A stretch of 56,925 nucleotides of DNA from Devosia sp. (GCF_028290625.1 NZ_JAQGJM010000045.1:1-56925), one strand, 5' to 3'. Counted from the first letter of the stretch, positions 38,693 through 47,925 are shown. The notes: generated from the sequence alone by a model not told the origin. Numbers and translations: made by a program.

Positions 38693-41142
38693 CTGAGCAA
38701 TGGATTTCCGCCATTGACGGTGATTTCCACTGGCGCACGAGGTGCAGTCGCGCCTGCAACGCTACGGAGCAGCAAATTCCCGCCAGTCATGGTCGCCGGG
38801 TTTGCCGCCCGACCAAGCGAATTGCCGATCAGCTTATTGCCAAGCGCCGCAGAGCGTAGCAGTGCCCCCCCGCCCTTGGCTGCCAAGAGGTAGGCTCCCG
38901 CCGCCGGCAGACCGACCGCCGCCATCATGGGAATCGACCCAGGGTTCATCGCTGCGGTGGCCGCCAAGCCACCTGCCCCACCGACCTTGGTCAGCATGTT
39001 CATCACGGCCAGCCGTTCCGCTGTGCCGCTTGAGGGAGGCGACTTGAGGAACTGCTGCCCGATGCGCGCCAATTCGGCAAGATCGCCACCCGCCCCATAC
39101 GCCATGTTGTCGTAAGAGCTGCGAACAGCGCCCATCAAGAGCGCGGGGTTGATATCTCCGGCCGGAGATTTCTCCACGAGGTCTTCGACGGTCTTCATCG
39201 CCTTCCACTGCGATCGGGCGTTCTTGAGCCCATCCAGCACGTCCGGAGCGGCCGAGCGCTCGAATGCATCGTCCAGGGCTTCGCGCGCCTGCCGGGCGAA
39301 TGCCCGAATGCCGGGATCGGCAGAATGCAGCGCAACGTCCAGCGGAGCCCCCTTCTTCGTAAGCTCCTGGTAGGCTCGACCGGTGATCGAACCGCTGCCC
39401 TGCTGGAACTTGCCGACAATGTTGTCGAACTGCTTCAGGATGGGGCCCATCTGCTGTTCAGTGAGGTTCATCTGAGCATTGGTGACGGCATCCAGCATGG
39501 CCTGGTCGAATGCGGTATCGGCCGCGATGGCAGGCGTTTTTGCAGCGGCATCTTCGAACGCCGTACCGATCCGGTCCCGAGCCCGAGCCATCACGTCGGG
39601 CGTGATCTTTTCCGCCGTTTCGCCAAAGGTATTGGCAACAGCCTTATTGAAGGCCGCAGCCTGTTGCCCGTTCGAGACCGTGCCGCCACTGAACGGCATC
39701 TTGTTGACGACCGAGTCCGCGAACTTGACCATCGGACTTTCGGTAATCTGGCCGGGCCCAATCGGGATACCGTATTTGTTCACAGCGGCTTCTGCGAGTT
39801 GCGCAACGGCCGGCGTTGTCTTGCCAAGAAACTGATTGCCGAGTTGGCCCACCGCATCACCTACGGCGGGGAGCGCCACGCCGAGCGCCCCGCCGATCAG
39901 CGCGTTCTTTCCAGCCTGTTCCAGATCCCCGCCTCGAGCGAGTGTATCGGCACCCGAGATAAGCGCATTGCTGGCGCCGCCCATCAGCACGCGCTGTGCG
40001 ATCGGGCCGGTTACGCCAAGGAGATTGCCGCCCGCAGTCGTTGCGCCGGCCGCCAGCATCGGCAGTACAGTACCGGCCACACCAGCGGCATTGGATGTCA
40101 TCGGATTAGCCTCCCGCGCGGCGGCCGTCTCCTCCTTCACTGTGTCCAGCGGCATGCCTTGGACGGAGGCGCGGGCCTTCTCAGCCAGGTCTAGCCATGC
40201 TGGCCCGACGACCGGCATGGCATCCATGTAGGAGGCAGCCGCGGCGTGCGCCTTGTCTAGCAAACCGGTAGGCGCCCCGGCCTGGTCCTCTGGTATTTCA
40301 CTGACCTGTGGCAACCTCTTGCCAGCACGCGCCTGTTCAACGGCCCAATCGGCGTATTCCTTCGAACCGGGCACCAGTCCGGCCGGCGGCGTGGCGATAT
40401 CGCCTTCACCCGGCGTGGCGGGGAGAAAGGACCGAAGCAGATCTTCATCCGCAGCATCGCCGCCAGTCGTAGCCGGGGCAGCCGCACCGGGCATAAACGA
40501 GTTCAGCAGATCGTCGTCGCTCTGCCCGCCAGGTTGAGCCGTAGGAGCCGCGAACTGATTGAGCAGCGCATCATCATTCGCAGGTGCGTCCGTGGCAGGC
40601 GCGGCAACTGGCGAGGCGGACGGCCATGCAGCAGGTGCGGGCATCTCTGCTCCGCCGAACGACGGGTTGACGAACAGAGGATTACCACCACCGGCCGGAG
40701 CGTTACTAGCCATCAGGGCATTGCCACCGCCAGTGCTCGGCTGCCCCATATAGGACAGCGCGTTGTTGAGCCGGGCGTTCTCGGAATTGTCGCCGTATCG
40801 GATGAACTTCTTCAGCGACTTGTTGGCCGTCAACGGGTCTTGAGCGGCAAGGAACTCAGCCGCGTTGGCCGCCTCGTTGCCGGTCATCTCCTTGACGACG
40901 TAGTCCATTTGCAGATCGGGGTCGTTGACCTTGCGGCCGGTATCCTTGGCGTACTGCTCGAGCCCGGTCTTGCGGTCTAGCCGCCACTGGATACCGCCGT
41001 ACGCATCCTCCTTGGGATTGTAGGCGTCCGTGTTGAACCCGCTCTCCTGAGCGAAGTTTCCCGCCAGCACGGCTGCCTGCACGGGCGAGAAGCCGCGCGC
41101 AACGAAGCCGTCGATATACGTCTTTGCCGGATTACTGGCCAT
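38686..41142 (-). CDS. Large DNA-injection protein with N-terminal tail-lysozyme domain
   Basis: The 818-residue protein occupies the P22 gp16 position. Residues 5-90 are a phage tail-lysozyme domain: FSPVQAAVLAGNFAQESGFN with Glu33, then YGGIQWRLDRKTGL. It should open peptidoglycan during DNA entry. The linker has three copies of a D-D-x-LL-x-x-F motif (190-197, 209-216, 232-239) in Ala/Pro/Gly sequence. The C-terminal half is Ala/Gly-rich with hydrophobic helices, suited to forming a channel in the membranes. Confidence 0.8.
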   Translation of the reverse strand: MASNPAKTYIDGFVARGFSPVQAAVLAGNFAQESGFNTDAYNPKEDAYGGIQWRLDRKTGLEQYAKDTGRKVNDPDLQMDYVVKEMTGNEAANAAEFLAAQDPLTANKSLKKFIRYGDNSENARLNNALSYMGQPSTGGGNALMASNAPAGGGNPLFVNPSFGGAEMPAPAAWPSASPVAAPATDAPANDDALLNQFAAPTAQPGGQSDDDLLNSFMPGAAAPATTGGDAADEDLLRSFLPATPGEGDIATPPAGLVPGSKEYADWAVEQARAGKRLPQVSEIPEDQAGAPTGLLDKAHAAAASYMDAMPVVGPAWLDLAEKARASVQGMPLDTVKEETAAAREANPMTSNAAGVAGTVLPMLAAGATTAGGNLLGVTGPIAQRVLMGGASNALISGADTLARGGDLEQAGKNALIGGALGVALPAVGDAVGQLGNQFLGKTTPAVAQLAEAAVNKYGIPIGPGQITESPMVKFADSVVNKMPFSGGTVSNGQQAAAFNKAVANTFGETAEKITPDVMARARDRIGTAFEDAAAKTPAIAADTAFDQAMLDAVTNAQMNLTEQQMGPILKQFDNIVGKFQQGSGSITGRAYQELTKKGAPLDVALHSADPGIRAFARQAREALDDAFERSAAPDVLDGLKNARSQWKAMKTVEDLVEKSPAGDINPALLMGAVRSSYDNMAYGAGGDLAELARIGQQFLKSPPSSGTAERLAVMNMLTKVGGAGGLAATAAMNPGSIPMMAAVGLPAAGAYLLAAKGGGALLRSAALGNKLIGNSLGRAANPATMTGGNLLLRSVAGATAPRAPVEITVNGGNPLLSQ

Positions 41143-42469
41143 TCGCGACTCGCGGCGCGGTCACGAGACCAAGATCGATCGCTTTGCGCAGCGACTTGGC
41201 GAACTTGGCCCGTTCTTCGCCCTTCAAGTCCCCGAGCAGTTTAGCCCGCGCCTTGTCATCCATCATGTCGATGGCGTAGGCGCGGGGGTCTTGCTCGGCA
41301 TTGAATTGGGCTGCGAACTTGGTGAACTGGCTTTCCGGCAGGCCCGACGCTTCGAATGCCTTGAGCTGGGCATTCTGCAATTTGCGTAGGGCGAGCGCGG
41401 TCTTGGCCACATCAACGGCCGCCGCGTTGGAAACACCGACACTCGGATTCGCCGCGAACGCCGCGGCCAATTTGTCGTTCGTGCTCGGATCGCCGGCTTG
41501 GGCGTACTGGCTCAGGTACTTGCGCACCTCATCGAAATTCTTGACCTTCGTCGCGTCGATGCCCGGAACGCCCATGGACTGCAGGAACGAGGCGATTTCG
41601 TTGATCTGTTCCGTGCCGGGACCGGTGCCGGTGGTGCCGAGAGCCTCCAAGGCGGGGATAGCCTTGCTGAGCGGCAGGATATCGCGCTGGAAGTTGGTCT
41701 CACGAAGCCGGGCTGCCGCGAGGTCTTCACCGGATGCGCCGCCAACCTTTTCCATGGCCGCCACGTCACCGACCGGAAGGGTCGTCACCACGCCGGCCTC
41801 GGCTGGAGCCACTGGCATCAGCGGATTATTCGGATCGAGCGCAGGCGGGTTCGGCATGGCGGTGAGCGGGTTGACGCCGGCCTTTTCGAGCAACTGGCCC
41901 GTGGTTCCGGTAATGGGCTGGCCTTCCGGCGTCGTGCCAATGGTCGCAGGCGTCGCAAGCTCCGAAGGCGACAGCGTCTTGGGGATCGGCGCTCCGATCG
42001 GGTGAATGCCGGTCATTGGCGAGGTCGTGACTGGCAGAAGCGCGTTGCCCTGATCAATCGTCCCGGCGGTGCCGTACTGTGCGCTGAAGCGCTGGCCGGC
42101 ATCGAGGGCCCGAAGGCTGTAGTTGCCAGCCAGGGCCCGAAGCGCATCAGGATTGCCCTGTGCGGCTTGAACCTGCTTCATTTCGGCAGCGTAGATTTCC
42201 GGGCTGATAATGCCTTCCTGCACCATGCGCTGGCCGAAGTCTGCGAAGTGGTCGGCACTGAGGTCGGGGACTGCCGCCAGCGTCGAAAAGCCGTTGACCA
42301 ACGTGCCGACCTGGTTGTTCACGAGGTCGAGTTGGGTCTGCTTGTTCTGGGTCTGGAGGAGCTTGTTCTGCTCGCCCGCGTTCGCCAGTCCGACATAGCC
42401 GGCTGCCGTGTTCAGGAAGGCGCCGGGTTCAGGGGCGCGCGGGTAAAACGACGTATCGACTTCAGCCAT
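41132..42469 (-). CDS. Injection-type internal virion protein, 445 residues
   Basis: It stands at the P22 gp20 position and is similar in size to it (445 against about 470). It is low in Cys and Trp and rich in Ala, Gln and Pro, with helical ends (NKLLQTQNKQTQLDLVNNQV, then FAKSLRKAIDLGLV). No enzyme motif is seen. The assignment rests on position, size and composition. It overlaps the next gene by 11 nt. Confidence 0.65.
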   Translation of the reverse strand: MAEVDTSFYPRAPEPGAFLNTAAGYVGLANAGEQNKLLQTQNKQTQLDLVNNQVGTLVNGFSTLAAVPDLSADHFADFGQRMVQEGIISPEIYAAEMKQVQAAQGNPDALRALAGNYSLRALDAGQRFSAQYGTAGTIDQGNALLPVTTSPMTGIHPIGAPIPKTLSPSELATPATIGTTPEGQPITGTTGQLLEKAGVNPLTAMPNPPALDPNNPLMPVAPAEAGVVTTLPVGDVAAMEKVGGASGEDLAAARLRETNFQRDILPLSKAIPALEALGTTGTGPGTEQINEIASFLQSMGVPGIDATKVKNFDEVRKYLSQYAQAGDPSTNDKLAAAFAANPSVGVSNAAAVDVAKTALALRKLQNAQLKAFEASGLPESQFTKFAAQFNAEQDPRAYAIDMMDDKARAKLLGDLKGEERAKFAKSLRKAIDLGLVTAPRVANGQ

Positions 42470-42474
42470 TGCCC

Positions 42475-43164
42475 TTACCCCACCCGTCCAGTGTAACCGC
42501 CAGTGCCGCTATTGACGCCCCAGAGGTTCTTCGTGGGGTTGCCGAGCTGCTGCATGCCTAGATTGTAGCCGAGATAGTTCTGCGCACCGCCCATCAGGGC
42601 ATTGCCGGCCCCGACGAGTCCCGCGGCCTGCGCCGTACCGCCGGCAATGGTGTTCTGACCAATGCTCTGGGCGGTCTGTGTCCCAAAATTGCCCGTCTGT
42701 GCAGCAGCGTTCTGGCCGAGGCTGGATACGCCCATCAGCCTGTTATACCGAGCGTCTCGCTGTGCCATTTCATTGCCGAATTGGGTCTGATACGTGGAGT
42801 CAGCGAGGCCTGTAGCATACCCCGCCGCCCCCTTGAGGGCAGCGCCAGAAGTGCCAAGGCCCCGAGCCGCAGCGCTGTTCTGGACAGCTTTGAGCCCCTG
42901 AGCCTTGTTGAACTGGTAGCCTGGGGTCTGTTCAAGCCATGCCTGATCAAGGTTGATCTTGCTGTTGAGGTCGGGAAGCGCCGCCATGAGCGCGTTCGTA
43001 CCTTGTTCGCCAGCCGTCCGATAAGGCGCAAGGTCGCCCCTCGTCTTTTCGTACATTTCGGACTGGACCTTGGAGGCATCCTTCGTGGCTTTCGCCTGCA
43101 TCCCCGAGCCGACGAGGGACGCGCCCGCGCCGAGAACGCCTCCGACTACCGCGCCTACCGGCAT
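42475..43164 (-). CDS. P22 gp7-like DNA injection protein
   Basis: The 229-residue protein has the family pattern GAVVGGVLGAGASLVGSGMQ at the start, then EQTPGYQFNKAQGLKAVQNS, AARGLGTSGAALKGAAGYAT and GLADSTYQTQFGN. This TPGYQF..GL.A..NSAAARG..SG block is diagnostic for the gp7-like injection proteins. It leaves the virion with the DNA and inserts into the cell envelope. Confidence 0.85.
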   Translation of the reverse strand: MPVGAVVGGVLGAGASLVGSGMQAKATKDASKVQSEMYEKTRGDLAPYRTAGEQGTNALMAALPDLNSKINLDQAWLEQTPGYQFNKAQGLKAVQNSAAARGLGTSGAALKGAAGYATGLADSTYQTQFGNEMAQRDARYNRLMGVSSLGQNAAAQTGNFGTQTAQSIGQNTIAGGTAQAAGLVGAGNALMGGAQNYLGYNLGMQQLGNPTKNLWGVNSGTGGYTGRVG

Positions 43165-43925
43165 AGCAACACCTCGAAATCTTGGTCTTTGATGGCTAGA
43201 AGCGCGTCCCCGATGTCGAGAACGACTGGATACTCAGCGATGATCGAAATCGGCCCGTAGCCGGCGAACACTGCCCACTGGCGATAGAAACCCATCGCCT
43301 TGGCCAGTTGCCCGGCCATGATCATCTCTGCGGTGGCGCCGACGAACCGGTCATGGATTAGATCGTCATCGTGGATGGGTGACGTTGCGCCAGCGGCGTG
43401 CTTGGCGGCCTCGAGTTTCTCGTGAAACCAATGCCCGGTCGCCTCTACGCCTTCGCAGCGGTTGGCCCATTGGTTCAGGGTGCGGGCGAAGTACTTGACC
43501 GCCACAGGGCCGTTGTCCGTTGGCCAGGCGGTGGCCCGCTCGTACTGAAGCTCGTAGTGCATGGCCCGGGCGAACCCGATGGCGCCCTTGTTATGCTCCG
43601 GCACCTTGGAGCGGATTTCGAGGCAGTCGGTGCGGGTGAACATGAACCGCTCAGCATCGGCCGCAGCCTGAAGGACGTTGGCGCCGCGATGCTCGGGGAG
43701 GAATTGCGTGTGGACTTCGTAGATCCCCGGCAAGAGCTGGTGGAAGAAAAAGCCACCGCCCTGCCCCATCAGGAGGACATTGCGGAGGTCTGCCACCATC
43801 GGGGTCAGGTCGATGTAGCCCTGCTGTGGCATGCCGACCCAAGGGCGAACCTCGGGGTGAGCGATGATCGCGTTGATGCGCTCCGCCGAGAACTCTCGGC
43901 AGACTGAAAGATTTGGCAGGGGCAA
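43155..43925 (-). CDS. P22 gp14-like (DUF2824, GNAT-fold) protein
   Basis: The 256-residue protein has a degenerate GNAT-like block (PEHRGANVLQAAADAERFMF, TRTDCLEIRSKVPEHNKGAI, then GFARAMHYELQ). It lies directly before the gp7-like gene, the P22 gp14 position. P22 gp14 is needed for particle maturation and infectivity. TTG 43925 is the start: GGAG lies 5 nt upstream and the frame has no earlier ATG. A terminator lies just before it. Confidence 0.75.
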   Translation of the reverse strand: MPLPNLSVCREFSAERINAIIAHPEVRPWVGMPQQGYIDLTPMVADLRNVLLMGQGGGFFFHQLLPGIYEVHTQFLPEHRGANVLQAAADAERFMFTRTDCLEIRSKVPEHNKGAIGFARAMHYELQYERATAWPTDNGPVAVKYFARTLNQWANRCEGVEATGHWFHEKLEAAKHAAGATSPIHDDDLIHDRFVGATAEMIMAGQLAKAMGFYRQWAVFAGYGPISIIAEYPVVLDIGDALLAIKDQDFEVLLCR

Positions 43926-43937
43926 GGTGGCTCCAAT

Positions 43938-43963
43938 AGAAAAGGCCCCGGTGAAGGGGCCTT
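43938..43963 (-). terminator. Terminator-ribosome-binding-site cassette
   Basis: Minus-strand reading: AAGGCCCC, loop TTCACC, GGGGCCTT, TTCTATTGGAGCC. The U-run leads directly to the GGAG of the gp14-like gene, as at 35331-35353. Confidence 0.8.
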
Positions 43964-43989
43964 GGAAATCGGACGGAGGCTACGACTGG

Positions 43990-44172
43990 TTATGCCTTCT
44001 TGAGCGCGTGAAGTCCGACGAACAACATGGCAGGAACCGACGCCAAGATCACCGACTGCGGTGGGAAATCGGAGAACGGCTCAACGCCGAAGCCGCGCAA
44101 AAGCAAATAGCCAGGAACCAGCAAGAGGAGGGTCAACGCGATTGCTAGGTTTCCCCATTGAGGTCGGTTCAA
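43990..44172 (-). CDS. Two-span membrane protein among head genes, 60 residues
   Basis: TTG 44172 has GGAG 7 nt upstream (GTG 44178 is the alternative). MNRPQWGNLAIALTLLLLVP, then SVILASVPAMLFVGLHALKK gives two transmembrane helices. It looks like a small holin, but it lies inside the head-tail gene run. The function is unknown. Confidence 0.55.
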   Translation of the reverse strand: MNRPQWGNLAIALTLLLLVPGYLLLRGFGVEPFSDFPPQSVILASVPAMLFVGLHALKKA

Positions 44173-44186
44173 TTCCACTCTCCGAT

Positions 44187-44528
44187 TCAGATCGGGATAA
44201 AGCTCACAGTCGGCGCGACCGTGTAAGTGATGGAAACCACATCCCCGTTCGCCACCGGGAACGTCCCCGAGGTCGCGCCAGTCGGTACTGCCGTGGTGCC
44301 CCGAGTGATGGTTATTGCGCTCACCGTGCCACCGCTGATGGCGAGATTGCCGCCAGAGCCGGCACGATAGGCGAAAGGCGAGCCAGTGAGCGTTACCGGC
44401 TGGATTGGGGCCGCCGCGCTCACGATGGCGTTGAAGAACCGCTGCCATGGCGTCGTGACGAAGCCGCGTGCATCAGCGATGGGCTGGGCGGAGCTTGGGA
44501 CGATGGCAGCGTTGTTGACGTTAGGCAT
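44187..44528 (-). CDS. Virion protein, 113 residues
   Basis: MPNVNNAAIVPSSAQPIADA, then TPWQRFFNAIVSAAAP and a Thr/Gly-rich beta region (SAITITRGTTAVPTGATSGT). It stands where P22 has its tail needle gp26, but it is only half as long and lacks coiled-coil heptads, so the equivalence is doubtful. The composition suggests a structural protein. Confidence 0.6.
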   Translation of the reverse strand: MPNVNNAAIVPSSAQPIADARGFVTTPWQRFFNAIVSAAAPIQPVTLTGSPFAYRAGSGGNLAISGGTVSAITITRGTTAVPTGATSGTFPVANGDVVSITYTVAPTVSFIPI

Positions 44529-44777
44529 TTAGCCGAACGACTTTCTGGCTTCTGCCTCGGTCTGGAACAGGCGGCACGCATAGAAGGCCCAGCTTCCGTC
44601 GTTGCGCTTGCCCCAGTAGTCCACTTCGGTGGGATGCTCCAGTTTGTGCTTTTCAACCACGATCTCGACGGCAGCCGCAAAGTCATCCGCCTCCACACCT
44701 GATGCGAGAAGCGTAGCATCAGCACTATCGCCACTTGCCGCGTAGCCTTCCATCCAAACGTCGAATGTCTTGCTCAT
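44529..44777 (-). CDS. Hypothetical protein, 82 residues
   Basis: DVWMEGYAASGDSADATLLA, FAAAVEIVVEKHKLEHPTEV and a final YACRLFQTEAEARKSFG describe a small acidic phage family with an ambiguous early-gene style. It overlaps the Lar-like gene by 4 nt. The function is unknown. Confidence 0.6.
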   Translation of the reverse strand: MSKTFDVWMEGYAASGDSADATLLASGVEADDFAAAVEIVVEKHKLEHPTEVDYWGKRNDGSWAFYACRLFQTEAEARKSFG

Positions 44778-45028
44778 TTGCTGCGCTCCGGCAGCATGGC
44801 GTCGACTCCATCTGGCAACCGCATGTACCCCAGATGACGCTTATTCCACCCGACCACCGCTTCTAGCGTGTCGTTTGCCCACACCGGGCCTATCACTCCA
44901 CACTGGGTGCATCTGACATGGCCGCCGTTATGGGAATCTTCGAACCCGGTCTCAGCCTCGCCGTCGCAGAACGGGCACGGCAGAAGCTTGTACGGGTCGG
45001 CTTCGGGGGCTACGTTCTCATTAGGCAT
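44774..45028 (-). CDS. Lar-like zinc ribbon protein
   Basis: ATG 45028 follows AAGGTGAT. The 84-residue protein has LLPCPFCDGEAETG, then HVRCTQCGVIGPVW and LEAVVGWNKR, the Lar family pattern: two CxxC pairs and W.N+R. Lar of the Rac prophage relieves type I restriction. In phages the family is common, and anti-restriction is plausible but not certain. Confidence 0.75.
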   Translation of the reverse strand: MPNENVAPEADPYKLLPCPFCDGEAETGFEDSHNGGHVRCTQCGVIGPVWANDTLEAVVGWNKRHLGYMRLPDGVDAMLPERSK

Positions 45029-45125
45029 TTTGATCACCTTTCGATCGATTTGCTCAGGGGTGCGCGGCAGTCTTCGACCACTGCTTCGCACCCGTTTTCT
45101 ATAGCAAATCCGCCAGATTCCGTCA

Positions 45126-46841
45126 CTACGAAATCGCCGGCCTGACCTTGACCCAACACCCCTGAAGCGCGGTATCGGTATTGGCGGACCAGCTCAGCTC
45201 AAACACCCGATCACGGGCATAGCCAAGCCGGTTCCACTGCATCGAAACGTCGTACTGCCCCGGCCCGCCCATCGACTGGCTGACATAGTTGCCAAAGCTG
45301 AAGCCCCGATTATCGCTCCACCGCAGGTACACTTTCGGCGGATCGTCCGTCGTTCCCGAGGTAATCTGCCCCGTTGCCATGTCAGCCTGGAACCCGTCAT
45401 AGACGACGCGCTTGCCGTCTTCGATCAGGTGCGGAAACCTCCGGATGCGCGGGATATCTACTCCGTTGTCGGTGAAGGCCTCGTTGGTCAGGTTGTAGAG
45501 GTTGCCGTTCTGGTAGTCCCCAACGAGGTTGAGCCCGTAGGCGAAGGCGAAACAACTCGACCTGTGCCGATGTAGAACCCCGTTGCCATCGATCGATGCC
45601 CGGCGGTGCCACTGGTTTTCCGACAGGTCGTAGCAGTAGGTCGTGTCCGCAGTCGGGAACGTCAGGACGTAGAAGGCATGCCCTTCGATCTGGTGCACGT
45701 AGCCGATGGCATCCGCGATGGTCTCGTAGGCCTGCCACTCTGCCTCGAGCGCATGCACTGAGACGCGCTTGACCGAGTAGCCTTCCGTCATCAGGACGAT
45801 GCAGTTGCCCTGCCGATCCTGAGACAGCCACAGCAGCGAAATATCGACCGAGGCGATAGAGTACGGCGCGGCGCACCCGTGGTCCACAAACGCGCCCTGG
45901 ATGCGCTGATAGGCGAAGTCCGCGGCGCCGGCATCATACCACACTTCCGTGGTCAATTCCCCGATCAACCACAGCTCGCCATGCACCGTAGGAGCGGCAA
46001 CGATGTTGTCGGCCGAGCCGGTCTTGGCTGCGATGTCGAGTGGATCGAACGCCGACCCATGAATGCCGTCGACCGAGTATGCAAACCCCGAACCCGACCC
46101 GCCAAGGTTCGTGTTGCTGGCGCTGAGCACATCGCCAATGGTGTAGTCCTGGCCGTCGTCGGTGATCGTGACAGCGGTAACTGCCCCGCCCAATACGGTG
46201 ATCGTCGCCAGCGCTCCCGAGCCAGTCCCGCCTGTCAGAGGAACGCTGGTATAGGTCGCATCGACGTAGCCGGAACCGGGTGTCGTGATCGACCCAACGT
46301 AGACCCCGCCCGGCGTGCCGGTCAGCATATCGTAGCTGACATTGCTCAGCGAGATATAGAACTGGTCCGTCCCCGGCCGGTTGAAGATGAAGAACGTGTC
46401 CTGGTAGGACGCCGAAGTCCCACCATAGAACGCCGGGTCGGTGATCGTCCCGAACGCATCCGTCGTCATGTCGATGGCGTAGCCGACCGCCGACCCATCG
46501 ACGAGCACGATCGCCTGCCCATTATCCGCAAACCACACCGGGGAGGTATCGTTCGGAATGGTCCCCAGCAGCGTGTAGTCATAGGTGTTCGAGATGGCAT
46601 AGACCGTGGGGCCGATGACGCCGTAGAGGCTGCCATTCGAGGCCCGGTAGAGCGTCCGCATGTTGGACGGATAGGGCGGCGCCGTGACGAGTGCGAGCCC
46701 CGGCGTGGGATAGGACGTTGCGGGGGTTGTGGGTTGCCCGTCCTCGGCATTGCGCTCGCTGTACAGATTCACGGCCTCGGAGGCGGATGCGATCAGCGAG
46801 CGGCTCTGATAGGCGCCGCCAAGGAGGGGAACGCGAGTCAT
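45126..46841 (-). CDS. P22 gp10-like packaged DNA stabilisation protein with an inserted domain
   Basis: The 571-residue protein matches the gp10 family: VPLLGGAYQSRSLIASASEA, VNLYSERN, ITDPAFYG, TVHGELWLIGELTTEVWYDA and DISLLWLSQDRQG. It closes the portal vertex and connects the tail. Residues about 178-258 (GGVYVGSITTPGSGYVDATY, TGGTGSGALATITVLGGAV, GQDYTIGDVL) form a separate beta domain absent from P22 gp10 (472 residues) that accounts for the extra length. It may be exposed on the tail hub. Confidence 0.85.
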   Translation of the reverse strand: MTRVPLLGGAYQSRSLIASASEAVNLYSERNAEDGQPTTPATSYPTPGLALVTAPPYPSNMRTLYRASNGSLYGVIGPTVYAISNTYDYTLLGTIPNDTSPVWFADNGQAIVLVDGSAVGYAIDMTTDAFGTITDPAFYGGTSASYQDTFFIFNRPGTDQFYISLSNVSYDMLTGTPGGVYVGSITTPGSGYVDATYTSVPLTGGTGSGALATITVLGGAVTAVTITDDGQDYTIGDVLSASNTNLGGSGSGFAYSVDGIHGSAFDPLDIAAKTGSADNIVAAPTVHGELWLIGELTTEVWYDAGAADFAYQRIQGAFVDHGCAAPYSIASVDISLLWLSQDRQGNCIVLMTEGYSVKRVSVHALEAEWQAYETIADAIGYVHQIEGHAFYVLTFPTADTTYCYDLSENQWHRRASIDGNGVLHRHRSSCFAFAYGLNLVGDYQNGNLYNLTNEAFTDNGVDIPRIRRFPHLIEDGKRVVYDGFQADMATGQITSGTTDDPPKVYLRWSDNRGFSFGNYVSQSMGGPGQYDVSMQWNRLGYARDRVFELSWSANTDTALQGCWVKVRPAIS

Positions 46842-47587
46842 CAGTACGTGCCCGGGCCGGCCTGATCACTGAAGATATTCCAACGAACGTCGTTGCGCAG
46901 GATGCTTGGCATTGACATCGTCGGAATTTGAGCGTTGACCGAACGCATCGTTTCAAGCGCTGCTTTGGCCAAGCCAGCAACGTTCGGACTCAGCGGAACC
47001 CCGTAATTGGCCGAAAGCCGAATGGCCAAGTTGTACACAAGAGCCTCTCGGTACTCCCCCGGCAGGGTGATCTCATCGGTCAATGCTAGCGCGGTCTGAA
47101 GCTGCTGGCGGAAGATGACATGCAGTTCGAACTGGTTCGAAATCACTGGGTAGACGTAGAGTTTCCCCAACGGGGTGCCGGCGTCATACCAGCACCACTG
47201 CGGAAAGCTCTGCAGCGACTTCATCGCGATTTGCGAGTAGGTCTCCCGAGACGGCAGGACCGTGATCGGGTAGTCGATCTGGTTGGGGCTGTCGCTGATG
47301 GTCTGGCGCGCGAAGGCGGCGTTGATCGCCGCGGGGCGCTCGGCCACCGAGATATCGCCACCGGGTCCGATCTCGTAATACTGCTGCCCATTGCAGGGCA
47401 CCGACTGCTCCACCAGCCGATAAACCAGATACCGGCGCTGCTGCCATTGCGCGATCATGTCGTTGAGCGCGGCGCAAGCCTGGTTCATGTCCTCGGAAGT
47501 CGCTGTCTGACCAAGACCGACAATGCCGGTGTTGCGCAGCGCCGCGAGAACGATATCGCCAAACGTGGAGTTGGTGAGGCCGCTCAT
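46841..47587 (-). CDS. P22 gp4-like head-closure protein
   Basis: The 248-residue protein lies directly between coat and gp10-like genes, as in P22. It has DIVLAALRNTGIVGLGQTAT, DMNQACAALNDMIAQWQQRR, YDAGTPLGKLYVYPV and ALVYNLAIRLSANYGVPLSP, the pattern of gp4/T7 gp11-type tail adaptor proteins. It is longer than P22 gp4 (166). No muramidase site can be identified. Confidence 0.75.
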   Translation of the reverse strand: MSGLTNSTFGDIVLAALRNTGIVGLGQTATSEDMNQACAALNDMIAQWQQRRYLVYRLVEQSVPCNGQQYYEIGPGGDISVAERPAAINAAFARQTISDSPNQIDYPITVLPSRETYSQIAMKSLQSFPQWCWYDAGTPLGKLYVYPVISNQFELHVIFRQQLQTALALTDEITLPGEYREALVYNLAIRLSANYGVPLSPNVAGLAKAALETMRSVNAQIPTMSMPSILRNDVRWNIFSDQAGPGTY

Positions 47588-47925
47588 CAGTCAGCCGCCA
47601 TGCGCTTGGTGATCTCGGCAGCGTCCCAGCCGGGGAAAGCTCGCTTGCCGAACTTCGCTTTGTAGGCGAGGCGAAGGGCTGGTAGATCAGCGCCAGCCGG
47701 TTTCAGCGAGCCGCCTGGCTTGCCGTTGCCATCGTGGTCGAATGGCTCGCTTGCCGGCGGGGCGGGAATGAGAGGGTTGACGACCAAGGGGGCCGGCTCG
47801 TCTGCAACGCCCCACGCCGCGAGCTGGGCGGCTTCGGCCTCGGAACTGTTCACCAGTGCCGACTTCTTGCCGGGGATCGTGCCGGGGCAATGTACCCACC
47901 GGGGATATTCGCGCTCTTCGGTCAT
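47587..47925 (-). CDS. Small protein between coat and gp4-like genes, 112 residues
   Basis: ATG 47925 (GGAG 7 nt away) begins MTEEREYPRWVHCPGTIPGK, a short motif also seen in phage head-region proteins. A Pro/Gly-rich linker leads to a C-terminal helical segment FPGWDAAEITKRMAAD. It may be a head-completion or decoration protein. Confidence 0.6.
   Translation of the reverse strand: MTEEREYPRWVHCPGTIPGKKSALVNSSEAEAAQLAAWGVADEPAPLVVNPLIPAPPASEPFDHDGNGKPGGSLKPAGADLPALRLAYKAKFGKRAFPGWDAAEITKRMAAD

Noticed and set aside
46841..47665. Rightward frames over the gp4- and gp10-like genes
   Set aside because: Antisense shadows without ribosome binding sites or family patterns.
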